A stretch of DNA of 64,000 bases from Hyphomicrobium_A sp963728165 (GCA_963728165.1 CAVSIY010000002.1:186001-250000), one strand, 5' to 3'. Positions 52,293 through 60,963 are shown, counted from the first letter of the stretch. A program made the numbers and translations. Notes: generated from the sequence alone by a model not told the origin.

Positions 52293-52964
52293 CTAGCCCT
52301 GCTCGGGCACCTCGCTCAGGCGGTAGCCGAGGCCGCGCACGGTCTGGATGAGGTCGACGGGGATCTTCTTCCTGAGGCGGCCGATGAACACCTCGATCGT
52401 GTTCGAATCGCGATCGAAGTCCTGCTCGTAGAGATGCTCGACGAGCTCGGTGCGCGAGACGACGCGGCCGTTGTGGTGCATCAGGTAGGCGAGCAGGCGG
52501 TACTCGTGCGAGGTGAGCTTGATCTGCTGGCCGTTACAGGTGACGCGCGCTGACTTTGTGTCGAGCCGCAAGGGCCCGCACTCGATCTCGGCGCGCGCGT
52601 GGCCGGAGGCGCGGCGCACCTGCGCGCGCACGCGCGCCAACAGCTCCTCCATGTGGAAGGGCTTGGCGAGGTAGTCGTCGGCGCCCGCATCCATGCCGGC
52701 GACCTTGTCGCTCCAGCGGTCGCGCGCGGTGAGGATGATGACGGGCATCTTGCGGTCGGCGCGGCGCCACTGCTCGAGGATGGAGATCCCGTCCATCTTC
52801 GGCAGCCCGATGTCGAGGATGACGATGTCGTAAGGCTCCGTATCGCCGAGGAAATAGCCATCCTCGCCGTCGGCGGCCGAGTCGACCGCGTAGCCTGCAT
52901 CCGCCAGCGCGGCGACGAGCTGGCGGTTCAGGTCTTTGTCATCCTCTACGACAAGGACACGCAC
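52293..52964 (-). CDS. feuP: PhoP/FeuP-like response regulator
   Basis: 223 residues from a GTG. Receiver motifs VVEDD, DIVILDIGLP (phospho-Asp), LTAR and AKPF; winged-helix C-terminal domain with SHEYRLLAYLMHHNGRVVS and the end VRGLGYRL. OmpR/PhoP family. Operon with the PhoQ-like kinase. In rhizobia the pair FeuPQ controls iron or osmoadaptation-related genes; which function applies here cannot be told. Confidence 0.88.
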   Translation of the reverse strand: MRVLVVEDDKDLNRQLVAALADAGYAVDSAADGEDGYFLGDTEPYDIVILDIGLPKMDGISILEQWRRADRKMPVIILTARDRWSDKVAGMDAGADDYLAKPFHMEELLARVRAQVRRASGHARAEIECGPLRLDTKSARVTCNGQQIKLTSHEYRLLAYLMHHNGRVVSRTELVEHLYEQDFDRDSNTIEVFIGRLRKKIPVDLIQTVRGLGYRLSEVPEQG

Positions 52965-53093
52965 GTTCCCCTCGCAAGTTGTATTTCCCCAGGCGACGCC
53001 GACTATAGCGACCCCTGCCAGCGCGTCCTAGCCTTGCGGCCCGACGCTGCTTAACAAACGCGCGATTCGCCCCAAAGCCGTCGCCTGCGCCGC

Positions 53094-53456
53094 CTAGGCG
53101 GTGACGAGGACCTCGAAGCCTCCATGGATCATGCGCTTGGCATCAAACGGCCAATCCTTGGGGTCCCTCATCATTTTTGCCAGACGCGGATCCGCTATCA
53201 CCGCGGCATTGATGCGATCGCGGTCGGCCCGTGATTTGAAGACGATCCAGGCGAAGACCACCGTCTCGCCCGGCTTCAGCTTGACGCTACGCGGGAAGGA
53301 CGTGAGCTTCCCCACCTTGACGTCGTCCGCCACGCATTCGCAAACCTCCAGGGCCCCATACTCGCGCCAGATCTTGCCGGATTTCTGCGCCAAGCGGCGG
53401 TAAGCGGGCAGCTTCTTCTTCGGCACAGGCAGCACAAATCCTTCAACGTATTGCAT
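53094..53456 (-). CDS. DUF1428 family protein
   Basis: 120 residues. Starts MQYVEGFVLPVPKKK and shows the dimeric alpha/beta-barrel-like pattern of DUF1428 (SGKIWREYGALEVCECVADDV; ETVVFAWIVFKSRADRD; ending MIHGGFEVLV). Cytosolic, function unknown. Not obviously in an operon. Confidence 0.92.
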   Translation of the reverse strand: MQYVEGFVLPVPKKKLPAYRRLAQKSGKIWREYGALEVCECVADDVKVGKLTSFPRSVKLKPGETVVFAWIVFKSRADRDRINAAVIADPRLAKMMRDPKDWPFDAKRMIHGGFEVLVTA

Positions 53457-53550
53457 TCGCTACCCTCCACAGGCGTTTGACCGGAGTGCTGGCGTCAAGC
53501 CGGCACTCGGGCACGTCCAATATAGGGGAGCGATAAGGGAAGACGGAAGA

Positions 53551-53844
53551 TCAGCGCCCGAACGGCGCGCGCGCGTCGACCGTCTTTTTGGAGAGTCGGC
53601 CGTTGGAGTCGCGGATCAGCAGACGATAGACGAAGCCGCCTTTCTCCTCGCACAGCGTCGTCCTTACGATGTCTCCGGAAATTTTCGTCTGAGCCCTTCG
53701 CGCGAGCGTCTCGACGGTGGCGAGACCCTGCTCGCGCACGATGGGGGCAGCGATCGACCAGTCCGGATAGCACGCCGCCGCCAGCGCGCGTTCCGTCTGG
53801 GACAGGATGGCGAGCAGCAGTAACACAGTGGTGATTTGCAACAT
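53551..53844 (-). CDS. small secreted PepSY-like protein
   Basis: 97 residues from the ATG at 53844. Signal peptide LQITTVLLLLAILSQTERALAAAC with cleavage near AAA-C, then a compact domain with a hydrophobic strand pattern GGFVYRLLIRDSNGRLSKKTVDA typical of PepSY-like inhibitory domains. The mature part has two cysteines. It overlaps the meaningless 3' read-through of the portal chimera on the same strand. Frequent in alphaproteobacteria as a stand-alone periplasmic protein; target unknown. Confidence 0.65.
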   Translation of the reverse strand: MLQITTVLLLLAILSQTERALAAACYPDWSIAAPIVREQGLATVETLARRAQTKISGDIVRTTLCEEKGGFVYRLLIRDSNGRLSKKTVDARAPFGR

Positions 53845-53925
53845 CGAGGCCTCGCTCAGCAACAATTGCGCCAAGCCTAGGAGCGCGCCCCTGAACTGCG
53901 GCTGAATGCGGGTGCGCGCAGCGCG

Positions 53926-54195
53926 CTAGAGCTTCATCGTCATCTCGCGTTGCGCCAGCGGCTGGCTCGCGCGCACACGCCCGTAGATGGTGATGACGGT
54001 GCCGATGAGGCCGCCGACCGCTTGCGCCGTCACGACCAGCTGGCTGCCCACCTCGCGCACGAGATCGCCGGTGACGTCGATGCCGATGACGGGCCCGAGC
54101 GCCGGCAGCACGGTCGACAGCGCGGTGATGAGCGCGCCCCAGATGGTCACGGAGTTGCCCCACCATTTGGTCGCAGGCGTGGTTGTGTCGGTCAT
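53926..54195 (-). CDS. holin-like small membrane protein
   Basis: 89 residues from the ATG at 54195 with AGAAAGGA 12-13 bases before it. Two hydrophobic helices (SVTIWGALITALSTVLPAL and LVVTAQAVGGLIGTVITIYG) with a short loop and a basic tail (GRVRASQPLAQ) form a holin-type layout. It directly follows the GH108 segment, as holins do in phage lysis cassettes, supporting the assignment. Function as a holin is inferred. Confidence 0.65.
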   Translation of the reverse strand: MTDTTTPATKWWGNSVTIWGALITALSTVLPALGPVIGIDVTGDLVREVGSQLVVTAQAVGGLIGTVITIYGRVRASQPLAQREMTMKL

Positions 54196-55711
54196 GTCCA
54201 AGGGTCCTTTCTGCTGTGAGGAAGTCTGCGGTGAGGGAGTTCTGGGCGCGGGCTGGCGTTGCAGCGGCGATGGCAAGCGCGCGGGCGAGCGTGGTGTCGA
54301 CGCGGGCGAGCCACCCGCGGCCGAAGCGCCAGAAGTGCGGCAGCGCGCGATAGCGGGCGCGGCGCGCATCGGCGTAGGCGCGCAGCGCGTCTGCGAGCGG
54401 GAGGCGCGCGATGGCGCTGAGCGTCAGCGGCCCGATCTCGCCGTCGACGTCCGTTGCGACCGCGCGCTGCAACAGGCGGATGGCACCGACGACGCCGTGG
54501 TTGACGGCCGCATCGAAGTGAAAGAAGGCGAGCGCCGGAGCGAGATCGGCGCAACCGGCCGGCGTCCAGTAGCGGGCGGCGTAGATGTCGCGCACCACGC
54601 CGTCGGGAATGCGCTTTAGCTCGTCTTTAAGGTCCGCGTCGGCGGCAACACCCTTCCAGGCGGCGTAGACCCGCAGCGTGATGCCGCGGTTGGTCGGGCC
54701 GCCGGGGTCGTAGGGGTCGTCGGTGAACGTGTTGTCGCCGGGGATGCCGAGCAGCATCGGCGGTACGCCCAGCGCCAGTGCGATCTCGCGCGCGGACGCG
54801 TTCTTGGCCTCCACGAAGTCCATGTCCTTGGGCGACAGCGACAACGGCTTCCAGTCGAGCCCGCCTTCCAACAGCAGCGGCCGCCCGGCGTTCTTCGCGC
54901 CCTGAAAGCCCTGCTCGAGCTCAGCGCGCAGGCGCGCGAACTGCTCGCCCGTCAGGTTGCCGCTTTTGGCCGCGTAAACGAGCGCACCCGAGGGCCTTGC
55001 TGCGTTGTCGAGCAGCGCCTTGTTCCAGGAGCCCGCCGCGTTGTGGATGTCGATCGCCTTGGCCGCCGCCTCGATCGGGCTCATGCCGTAGTGGTCATTG
55101 ACGGGGTGGAAGAGGCGCACGTGCAGGATCGGGCGCACGCCTGTGACGGGGTCGGCCTCGAAGCGAACGGAACGCCCGCCGGCGGAATATTCGAACGCCT
55201 CCGGCCAGCCGTCGGGGCCGGGGATGACTTTCATACGGTCGGGGCGCAGCACGTGCAGCTCGCGCAGCCGCCCGCTCAAAGCCACGGCCTCCACGTAGGC
55301 GTTACCGGCGACGAGCAGAAATCCGTACCAGCTTTCGAGAAAGTCGGCGGTCGTCTGGTCGGGCGAGGGATGCGCGATGAGATCGAGGAGCGGATGCTCG
55401 GCGATCTCGTCCTCGCCCTCGTAGAGCAGCAGCGGCACGCTCGCCGCGGCCTCCGCGATCATGCGCACGGAGCGATAGACGATCGCGTTCTGCATGAAGC
55501 CTTCGCGCGCGAAGGCGGCGTAGTCGCGCGGCGCCCACACCGGCTGGCCCAGTGGCTCCCAGGCGATGAGCGGGCCTGCCGCGCTCGCTTTGGCGTCGGC
55601 GCTCGCGATGGCGTTTGCAGTGCGGCCAGGCAACAGCCGGCTCACCGCATCGAGGATGCGCGACATGCGTTTCCCTTGCTTTGGTGTTCGCTCTTCGACG
55701 GGCGCTCCCGC

Positions 55712-55861
55712 TTCACCTCTCCCATGGGGAGAGGTCGCGAGCGCAGCGTCGAGCTGCGCGAGCGGGTGAGGGGTTGCGACCTCGATGTCACGGCTACCCC
55801 CTCACCCGGACCGTTCATGCTGCGCATGCCCGGTCCGACCTCTCCCCATGGGAGAGGTGAA
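55712..55861. repeat. 150-bp palindromic intergenic element
   Basis: Perfect 26-bp terminal inverted repeats (TTCACCTCTCCCATGGGG... at 55712-55737 and its complement at 55836-55861) enclose GTGAGGGG (55770 region) and CCCCCTCACCC, which also pair, so the whole element folds into one long hairpin. It sits between the portal and terminase remnants. Similar CTCTCCCCATGGG palindromes are scattered in intergenic regions of Rhizobiales genomes; no further full copy is in this window, but a shorter CTCTCCCG hairpin is at 4881. Confidence 0.8.
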
Positions 55862-55879
55862 TACGCGCAGCACTCAGCT

Positions 55880-57236
55880 TCAAAGCCGTCGAATGCCCGG
55901 CCGGCCGGCAGCGCCCACCATCAAGTCGGTCAAAGCCCACACCAGCGCGTCGAGCCGGTCGGGGCTGCGTCCCTTGGCGAGCCCGTCGGCGCCAAAGGCG
56001 CACATCTGGTCCTCCAGCGCCGCGAACGCGCCGACGTGGGCGACGCGCCCCTCCGCATAGAGTGCCGCAATCGGCTCGGCGCGCAGCCATTTCCCGCGCG
56101 TCGCACGTACGCAGCGCACGGCCACGTTGGGATCGATCTGGCGCAGGATGGTGACCACGAGGTCACCGCCCTGGTTGATCTCGGCCACCACGCGGTCGGC
56201 CAGGTAGTCGCCATAGGCCGCAACCACCGCGCGCGCCCACACTTGCGGCTCACGCCCCTGCAGAGTGCGGTCGTCGATGACGTAGGCGCGCCCGTCGGGG
56301 CCGAGCCCGGCGACGACGATGCCGCACGCGTCCGACAATGCCGTCGCCGTCACCGGCGGATCGACCGCCACCACGACGGTTGCCAGCTCCGGCGCGCTGC
56401 GCCACGCGGTGCGCCTCGATCCAGTCGCGCCGCCACAGCGCGCCCGAGGTATCGTCGACGAGCTCGCCCAAGAGTTCCTGCCGCCCCAGCGCCGTGCCCC
56501 AATAGCGCCGCGTCATCTCCTCGATGAAGGTCGGCGCCAGGTTCTCCGCGTTGTCCGCCGTCGCCGCCCGCGTCACCACGGTGCCGGCGTCGACGAGCAG
56601 CTTCTTCAGAAGCGGGATCGGCCGCGGCGTCGTGGTCGCCACCATCTGCGGGGCTGAACCCAGCCGCAGCGCGAACTGCAGCATGTCCCATGTTTTTTGC
56701 GGATGCCGCCACTTGGCGACCTCGTCGCACCAGGCGGCATCGAACTGCGGCCCGCGCAGGCCGTCGGGGTCCTCGGCCGAGAACATCTGCGCGATCGCAC
56801 CCGAGGACCACACGAGCTGGCCTTTCGAGGGCTCGAAGCGCGGGCGCTCGGCCCCCGTGTGCACCGAGAGCAATCCCGAGACACCTTCGACCATCACGCG
56901 CCGCACCTCGTTGATCGTCTCGCCGACGAGCGCGATGCGGCGGACCGCCGTTCGGCCCAGCGGCCTCAGGCCCAGCGCCTTGGCGCGCACCCATTCCGCA
57001 CCAGCCCGCGTCTTGCCGGCGCCGCGCCCGCCCATGTAGAGCCAAACGCGCCAGGGCGCGCCCGCCTCGGTCGCAGCGGGCGGCAGCTGGTCGGGTCGCG
57101 CCCACAGCGGCCAGTAGCCGAGGATCTCGGCAAGGTGGCGCTGGTCGAGCTCAGTCAGATCCTGCTTCAGCCTTCCGGCGCTGCTGGATGCGCTCAAAGC
57201 GCTCGATAATTTCTCTATGAAGTCGCTCGGCTTCAT
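55880..57236 (-). pseudogene. large terminase subunit (GTA/HK97-type), frameshifted
   Basis: From the ATG at 57236 the first frame has WLYMGGRGAGKTRAGAEWVR (Walker A at about 69-76), the acidic Walker B segment GPQFDAAWCDEVAKW, and ATTTPRPIPLLKKL up to RRDWIEAHR near 56405. The sequence then continues one base off as APELATVVVAVDPPVTATA, the nuclease (RNase H-like) domain with DVRAYGDYLADRVVAE-like features, to a stop at 55880 (SPDRLDALVWALTDLMVG). Joined it is about 450 residues, the usual size. A single-base shift lies at about 56395-56410. It overlaps the small terminase gene by 86 bp. Either decay or sequencing error. Confidence 0.8.
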
Positions 57237-57651
57237 CGGCGGCAGCAGCGGGCTCGGCGGCGTTTGGCTTTTGCTTGTCGTCACCATCCGGCTCCGTTGC
57301 CGTTGCCTTGTGCAAGCCTGCGAGCATTGCGGCCACCGATTTGCCGGCGCGCTCGAAGTCGTTTGCCTGGAGCTTGCCGCTCTCCATGTCCGCCTCCATC
57401 TGCTTGAGCATGGTGCCGATCGTGTCGTAGATCCGGCGCACCAGCCGCGCCTTTGCGCGCGCCGACACCCTTCGGAACGACGGAGGTGCGCGTCCGATGA
57501 GCTCGGACCGTGACGGCCAGCCGTTGAGGCGCGCGACCTTCGACACCGTCGTCGCCGCCATACCGAAGCGCACGCCGATCTCGGCAAGCGTCAACTCGCA
57601 CGCCTGATGGAGACGCTTCATCTCCGCCAGAGTTGCCTCATCGAGCGCCAT
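57151..57651 (-). CDS. small terminase-like HTH protein (GTA g1-like)
   Basis: 166 residues. N-terminal helix-turn-helix (ELTLAEIGVRFGMAATTVSKVARLNGWPSR) and a long helical middle (MLKQMEADMESGKLQANDFERAGKSVAAMLAGL), then a charged tail. The position directly before, and overlapping, the large terminase matches gene g1 of RcGTA-like clusters and the small terminase of many phages. Name is by fold and position. An AT-rich promoter-like stretch lies upstream. Confidence 0.75.
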   Translation of the reverse strand: MALDEATLAEMKRLHQACELTLAEIGVRFGMAATTVSKVARLNGWPSRSELIGRAPPSFRRVSARAKARLVRRIYDTIGTMLKQMEADMESGKLQANDFERAGKSVAAMLAGLHKATATEPDGDDKQKPNAAEPAAAADEAERLHREIIERFERIQQRRKAEAGSD

Positions 57652-58002
57652 GCGGTCTGATCGGTCGGTCTTTTCGGAGAGGTCTTAAAAGACTAAGGGC
57701 CGGTTTGGCCCGGCCCCGTTCGCGCAACTGTCGCGTTATACAGAACCCTTACTGAAGAAGCGTCGCGCTGTCAACGATAATTATTTCAGTTCTGCATATT
57801 TATATTTTACTATGCCTTGTACTACAGCAAAACTAATCATCATATCAGTAAGCCCTCCCCCGGGGATAAGTATTGCATCACACAGCCTCGGAGCTGACTG
57901 GGGGCGCCCGCATGGAGGCGTCTTTGCGGGTAGCATTGTCGTTGCGCCTCATGACACTGGGCGCCGCGACCGCCATGCGAACAGCAACATGGGGATAGCA
58001 AG
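57652..58002. other. AT-rich intergenic island between the packaging module and a secreted-protein gene
   Basis: Within 57720-57860 the base composition falls well below the surroundings (for example AATTATTTCAG and ATATTTATATTTTACTATG). No gene is credible on either strand. It lies between two divergent genes and is where their promoters must be; a TATACAGAA (about 57736) and TTTATATTTTAC (about 57798) are -10-like on different strands. Nothing else recognised. Confidence 0.4.
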
Positions 58003-59112
58003 TTGTATCGCGCAGCAGCTCTTAGCCTCTGCCTCCTCTTGGCGCCGTGGCTCGCCGCGGCCACCAGCGGCGATCTGAGCTTCCTCACCCCGGCACAGGC
58101 GCAGCCCGCCGCGCTCACCCAAGCGCAGGCGGAGGCGCTGGCCGCCTACGACGCCGCGCTCGAGGACTTCAAGGCGATCCTCGCCAAGCGGCGCGCGCAG
58201 ATCACCATGGGGCAGCGGCTGCCGAGCCGGCCGGGGCAGGAGCTCTACCTTGCCCGCACCAAGGTGATGAGCAGCTACAAGGACCTCACCGACGCGCTGC
58301 CCTCGCGCATCGGCCGGCCCAACAAGTACGGCGTTCCGCCGGCGTACTTCGATGCCGACATCGAGCCGCTGATCGAGGAGTACGGCGCGCTCTTCCGCAT
58401 CCTGCAGGCGCCGCCCAAGACCGCGCAAGACTCCGACACCCCCTTCAAGGACGTCGTCGACCTCGGCACGGCGATCGCGCGCGCCGAGGGTCTCGATGCC
58501 GCAACCGCCGACGCCGCGGGCCGCATCAGCCTCGGGCTGTTCTATGCCGAGACCAACGGCATCCAGAACATCGGCAACGCGCGCTCCAATTCCTACAAGG
58601 GCAGCCTGCAGACGGGTGTGTCGGAAGACCGAAAGGGCCGGAGGAAGTGGCGGGCGATCAAGCCGAGGATTGCGGGCCTCGATCCCGCGGTGGCCGCCCG
58701 CGACGACAAGGAGGAGGCGCGCGTGGGAAAACGCGACCAGCGCTTCAATCACTGGACCGGGGTGCGCAACGGCCTGATGAACGCGCACGCAGAGCTCTTC
58801 CCGCAAATTCCGGCGATCGCGAAGGCGCTCCCCGATCAGATCGACCAGATGAAGCTTTTCGAGCTCATCCAGATCATCCCGACCCCGACGCGGGCGGCAC
58901 TCAAGTCGGGCAACCTGACGCGCTATCGAATTTCCGACGCGCGCATCATGGGCTATCTGCGCAACAACAGCGTCTTCACCTTCGGCAAAGCCGACCGGGC
59001 GAAGAAGTCCGCAACCTTCCGCGAGATCCTCGATGCGATGTGGCTCTTCAACGACAAGTTCGAGCGCGCCCGGGCCAAATTCGACGAGATCAAAGCGCGG
59101 CAGAAGGGTTAA
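58003..59112 (+). CDS. secreted protein of unknown family
   Basis: 369 residues from a TTG (GGGGA 8 bases upstream); no later ATG keeps the signal peptide. A clear export signal (MYRAAALSLCLLLAPWLAAATS) is followed by a second possible cleavage near QAQ. The mature part is helical and basic. An ETNGIQNIGNARSNSYKGSLQTG segment around residues 186-208 has an E-x-N-G-I-x-N-x-G-N-x-R pattern that looks like a lysozyme- or transglycosylase-like active-site neighbourhood, but this is only a resemblance. The C-terminus is a long charged helix. Not assigned to a family. Confidence 0.75.
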   Translation: MYRAAALSLCLLLAPWLAAATSGDLSFLTPAQAQPAALTQAQAEALAAYDAALEDFKAILAKRRAQITMGQRLPSRPGQELYLARTKVMSSYKDLTDALPSRIGRPNKYGVPPAYFDADIEPLIEEYGALFRILQAPPKTAQDSDTPFKDVVDLGTAIARAEGLDAATADAAGRISLGLFYAETNGIQNIGNARSNSYKGSLQTGVSEDRKGRRKWRAIKPRIAGLDPAVAARDDKEEARVGKRDQRFNHWTGVRNGLMNAHAELFPQIPAIAKALPDQIDQMKLFELIQIIPTPTRAALKSGNLTRYRISDARIMGYLRNNSVFTFGKADRAKKSATFREILDAMWLFNDKFERARAKFDEIKARQKG

Positions 59113-59262
59113 AAGCCGAGCTCCGGCTGTCCGCAACAGGCGCCAGCACCGGAAGTTGACAAGCGCCCGCGCGATGCTTGACCGCTCCCGACGGCAAAGC
59201 TGCAGCTCCCCTCGCGCGCGATAGGGGCTTGCCTTTTTCGACCACCTGATGATCCTTTCACC

Positions 59263-60138
59263 ATGGCTCGCAAACTCACCCCCCTTCCTCCCGACCTGGT
59301 GCCAATGCATCCGGGGCTCGAGATCCTGCGTTTCGCGGGCCTGCTCGCCGAAGGGGATGCGCTCGACGAAGACGCCCTCGACGTCATGTTCGAGCAGATG
59401 GAGAGGGGCGCGCTCGACGCCGCTGCACCATCCCAGATGTGGCCGGAGCTGGCACGTGGCCTCATGGCTCGCTCACCGGCGCTGATGATCCGGGCCTTGC
59501 GCGAGTGCGGGGTGCTCGAGGTTGTTCTGCCGGAGGTCGCCGGCCTCTTTGGCGTCCCCCAGATCGCGGACGACCCCGCTGAGGTGGATATCGGCGAGCA
59601 TCTCATGAACGCGCTTGCCGAGGCGGCCCGATGCGAGGCCCCCTTGGAGGTCCGGTTCGCCCTCCTGACGATGAATGTCGGCAAAGCGGATTCGCCGCGC
59701 GAGCACCTCCCCGTTCACTATCGCCATATCGAGCGCGGGCGCCCGCGCATTTTGTCGATCTGCGACCGCTTTGCGGTGCCGGCGTCCTGCCGTGAGCTCG
59801 CTCTTCTGGCGCTGGCCGAGTGCGAGCGCGTGCATCGCGTGTCGGAAGTGCGCGCTGGACCCGTGGCCGTGCTGCTGGATCGGGTGGGGGCCTTCAGCGA
59901 CCCGGCCCGCTTCAAGCTGCTGATGACCGTGTGCTCCTGCGACTACTTCGCCTATGGGAGCCGCTCTGATGCGACCTATCCCAAGGCTCAGTTGCTGGGG
60001 ACTGCGCTCAGCGTCTGCGCCGACCTCGACGAAGGCGAGCGCGAGGCGGCCGACAGCGCGGAGGACGTGCAAGAAGCGCGCGCCCTGGCGATCGCGCAGG
60101 CTTTCCGGTCGCAGCGCTGGTCGAGCGATGCGACATAA
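59263..60138 (+). CDS. stand-alone degenerate HD domain of CCA-adding-enzyme type
   Basis: 291 residues matching the C-terminal part of bacterial tRNA nucleotidyltransferase/HD proteins: RALRECGVLEVVLPEVAGLFGVPQ, a following DIGEHLMNAL segment, VHYRHIERGRPRI and SVCADLDEG-like helices. The nucleotidyltransferase domain is missing, and the HD pair usual in LCHDLGKG is replaced (LTMNVGKAD), so phosphohydrolase activity is not expected. What it does is unknown; an RNA-binding relic is plausible. It starts at an ATG with CACC-rich leader. Possibly a truncated cca paralogue rather than a de novo gene. Confidence 0.75.
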   Translation: MARKLTPLPPDLVPMHPGLEILRFAGLLAEGDALDEDALDVMFEQMERGALDAAAPSQMWPELARGLMARSPALMIRALRECGVLEVVLPEVAGLFGVPQIADDPAEVDIGEHLMNALAEAARCEAPLEVRFALLTMNVGKADSPREHLPVHYRHIERGRPRILSICDRFAVPASCRELALLALAECERVHRVSEVRAGPVAVLLDRVGAFSDPARFKLLMTVCSCDYFAYGSRSDATYPKAQLLGTALSVCADLDEGEREAADSAEDVQEARALAIAQAFRSQRWSSDAT

Positions 60139-60204
60139 ACGCTCCCATCATGGCATCGCAAACAGCTGTAGGATCACCTGATCAAATCGGCTGGAGACAC
60201 GAGC

Positions 60205-60432
60205 ATGCCGCTCTACAGTTACCATTGCACCAAATGCGATAATGAATTCGAGTTGCTCATTGGCTCTGCCGATGTTCCGGTCTGTCCCTCTTGCGGCGGC
60301 AAGAAGCTCGAGCGCCTGTTGTCGCGCGTCGCGCCGGAAGGCAAGAGCCGCAGCTATGCGAAGACCATGCGGACGCAAGCCGGCCGGGAAGGTCATTTGA
60401 GCAATTACAGCCGCTCCGAACGCCGGCGCTGA
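60205..60432 (+). CDS. FmdB-family zinc-ribbon protein
   Basis: 75 residues. MPLYSYHCTKCDNEFELLI followed by VPVCPSCGGKKLERLLS gives the two CxxC knuckles of the FmdB (putative regulatory) family. The C-terminal tail is Ser/Arg-rich. A short GGAGACACG ribosome binding site precedes it. The family was named after a formamidase operon regulator; function in this class is unknown. Confidence 0.92.
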   Translation: MPLYSYHCTKCDNEFELLIGSADVPVCPSCGGKKLERLLSRVAPEGKSRSYAKTMRTQAGREGHLSNYSRSERRR

Positions 60433-60587
60433 CGCCCATGTCCCTCGACGGGTCCGGGCTGACGTCGGGTGCCGTGGGTCAGAACGCACAGCGGCGAACC
60501 GATGCTCACCTCAGCGAGCTGACAGGTGTGTTTGGCAGGGACCACGCTTGGGCGCGATCCCTGCCAGATCGCGTTCTTGGCGCTACA

Positions 60588-60926
60588 AAGCTCGGCATCA
60601 AGGTGCTCATCGTGGAGCCGGGTCCGTTCCGCACCGATTGGGCCGGCCGCTCGGCGGGCGAGGTCGGCAATCCGATCTCCGATTATGCCGACACGGCAGG
60701 TGCTCTTCGCAAGGCGATCCGCGGCTACAGCGGGCAGCAGCCGGGAGACCCGGCTCGCGCCGCACAAGCCATCGACAAAGCCGTCAATTCCTCCAATCCG
60801 CCGCTCCGCTTGCTTTTGGGGAAGGCGGCCCTGCAGGGCGCACGCGAAAAAATCGGCGAGATGACGAAGGACTTCGACGCCTGGGCGCAGGTCACCGAAG
60901 GCGCCGACTTCCCCGACCAAGGTTGA
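60588..60926 (+). pseudogene. short-chain dehydrogenase, C-terminal fragment
   Basis: From about 60588 the frame reads KLGIKVLIVEPGPFRTDWAGRS followed by ALRKAIRGYSGQQPGDPARAAQAID and PPLRLLLGKAAL, the C-terminal 110 residues of classical SDRs (the EPGPFRT signature). The nucleotide-binding motif and Tyr-Lys catalytic pair are absent; the preceding 150 bp are unrelated. A 9-bp inverted repeat (60533-60566) marks the approximate break. Remnant of a lost gene. Confidence 0.7.
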
Positions 60927-60963
60927 TCGTCGGTTCAGATTGGCCGGGCCTTGATGTCGGCCC

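Larger units (their letters stand above)
53495..55666 (-). pseudogene. HK97-type portal protein fused to a GH108 muramidase lacking its catalytic motif
   Basis: 723-codon frame. Residues 1-313 are a phage/GTA portal (MQNAIVYRSVRMIAEAAASV, GNAYVEAVALSGR, ALALGVPPMLLGIPGDNT). From residue 314 the sequence becomes the interior of a GH108 lysozyme (FTDDPYDPGGPTNRGIT, DIYAARYWTP, HFDAAVNHG) with its C-terminal peptidoglycan-binding part (VDGEIGPLTL) to about residue 465. The GH108 catalytic Glu lies in an EGG motif just before DP-x-DPGG; here that position is GDNT from the portal, so the muramidase is inactive by prediction. The portal C-terminal third is absent. The last 240 codons are read-through over the holin and PepSY genes and look non-coding. 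Junction near 54727. Confidence 0.75.

Noticed and set aside
53495..54200. C-terminal 240 residues of the portal chimera as functional protein
   Set aside because: They are His/Arg/Ala-rich read-through over the holin and PepSY genes in another frame.
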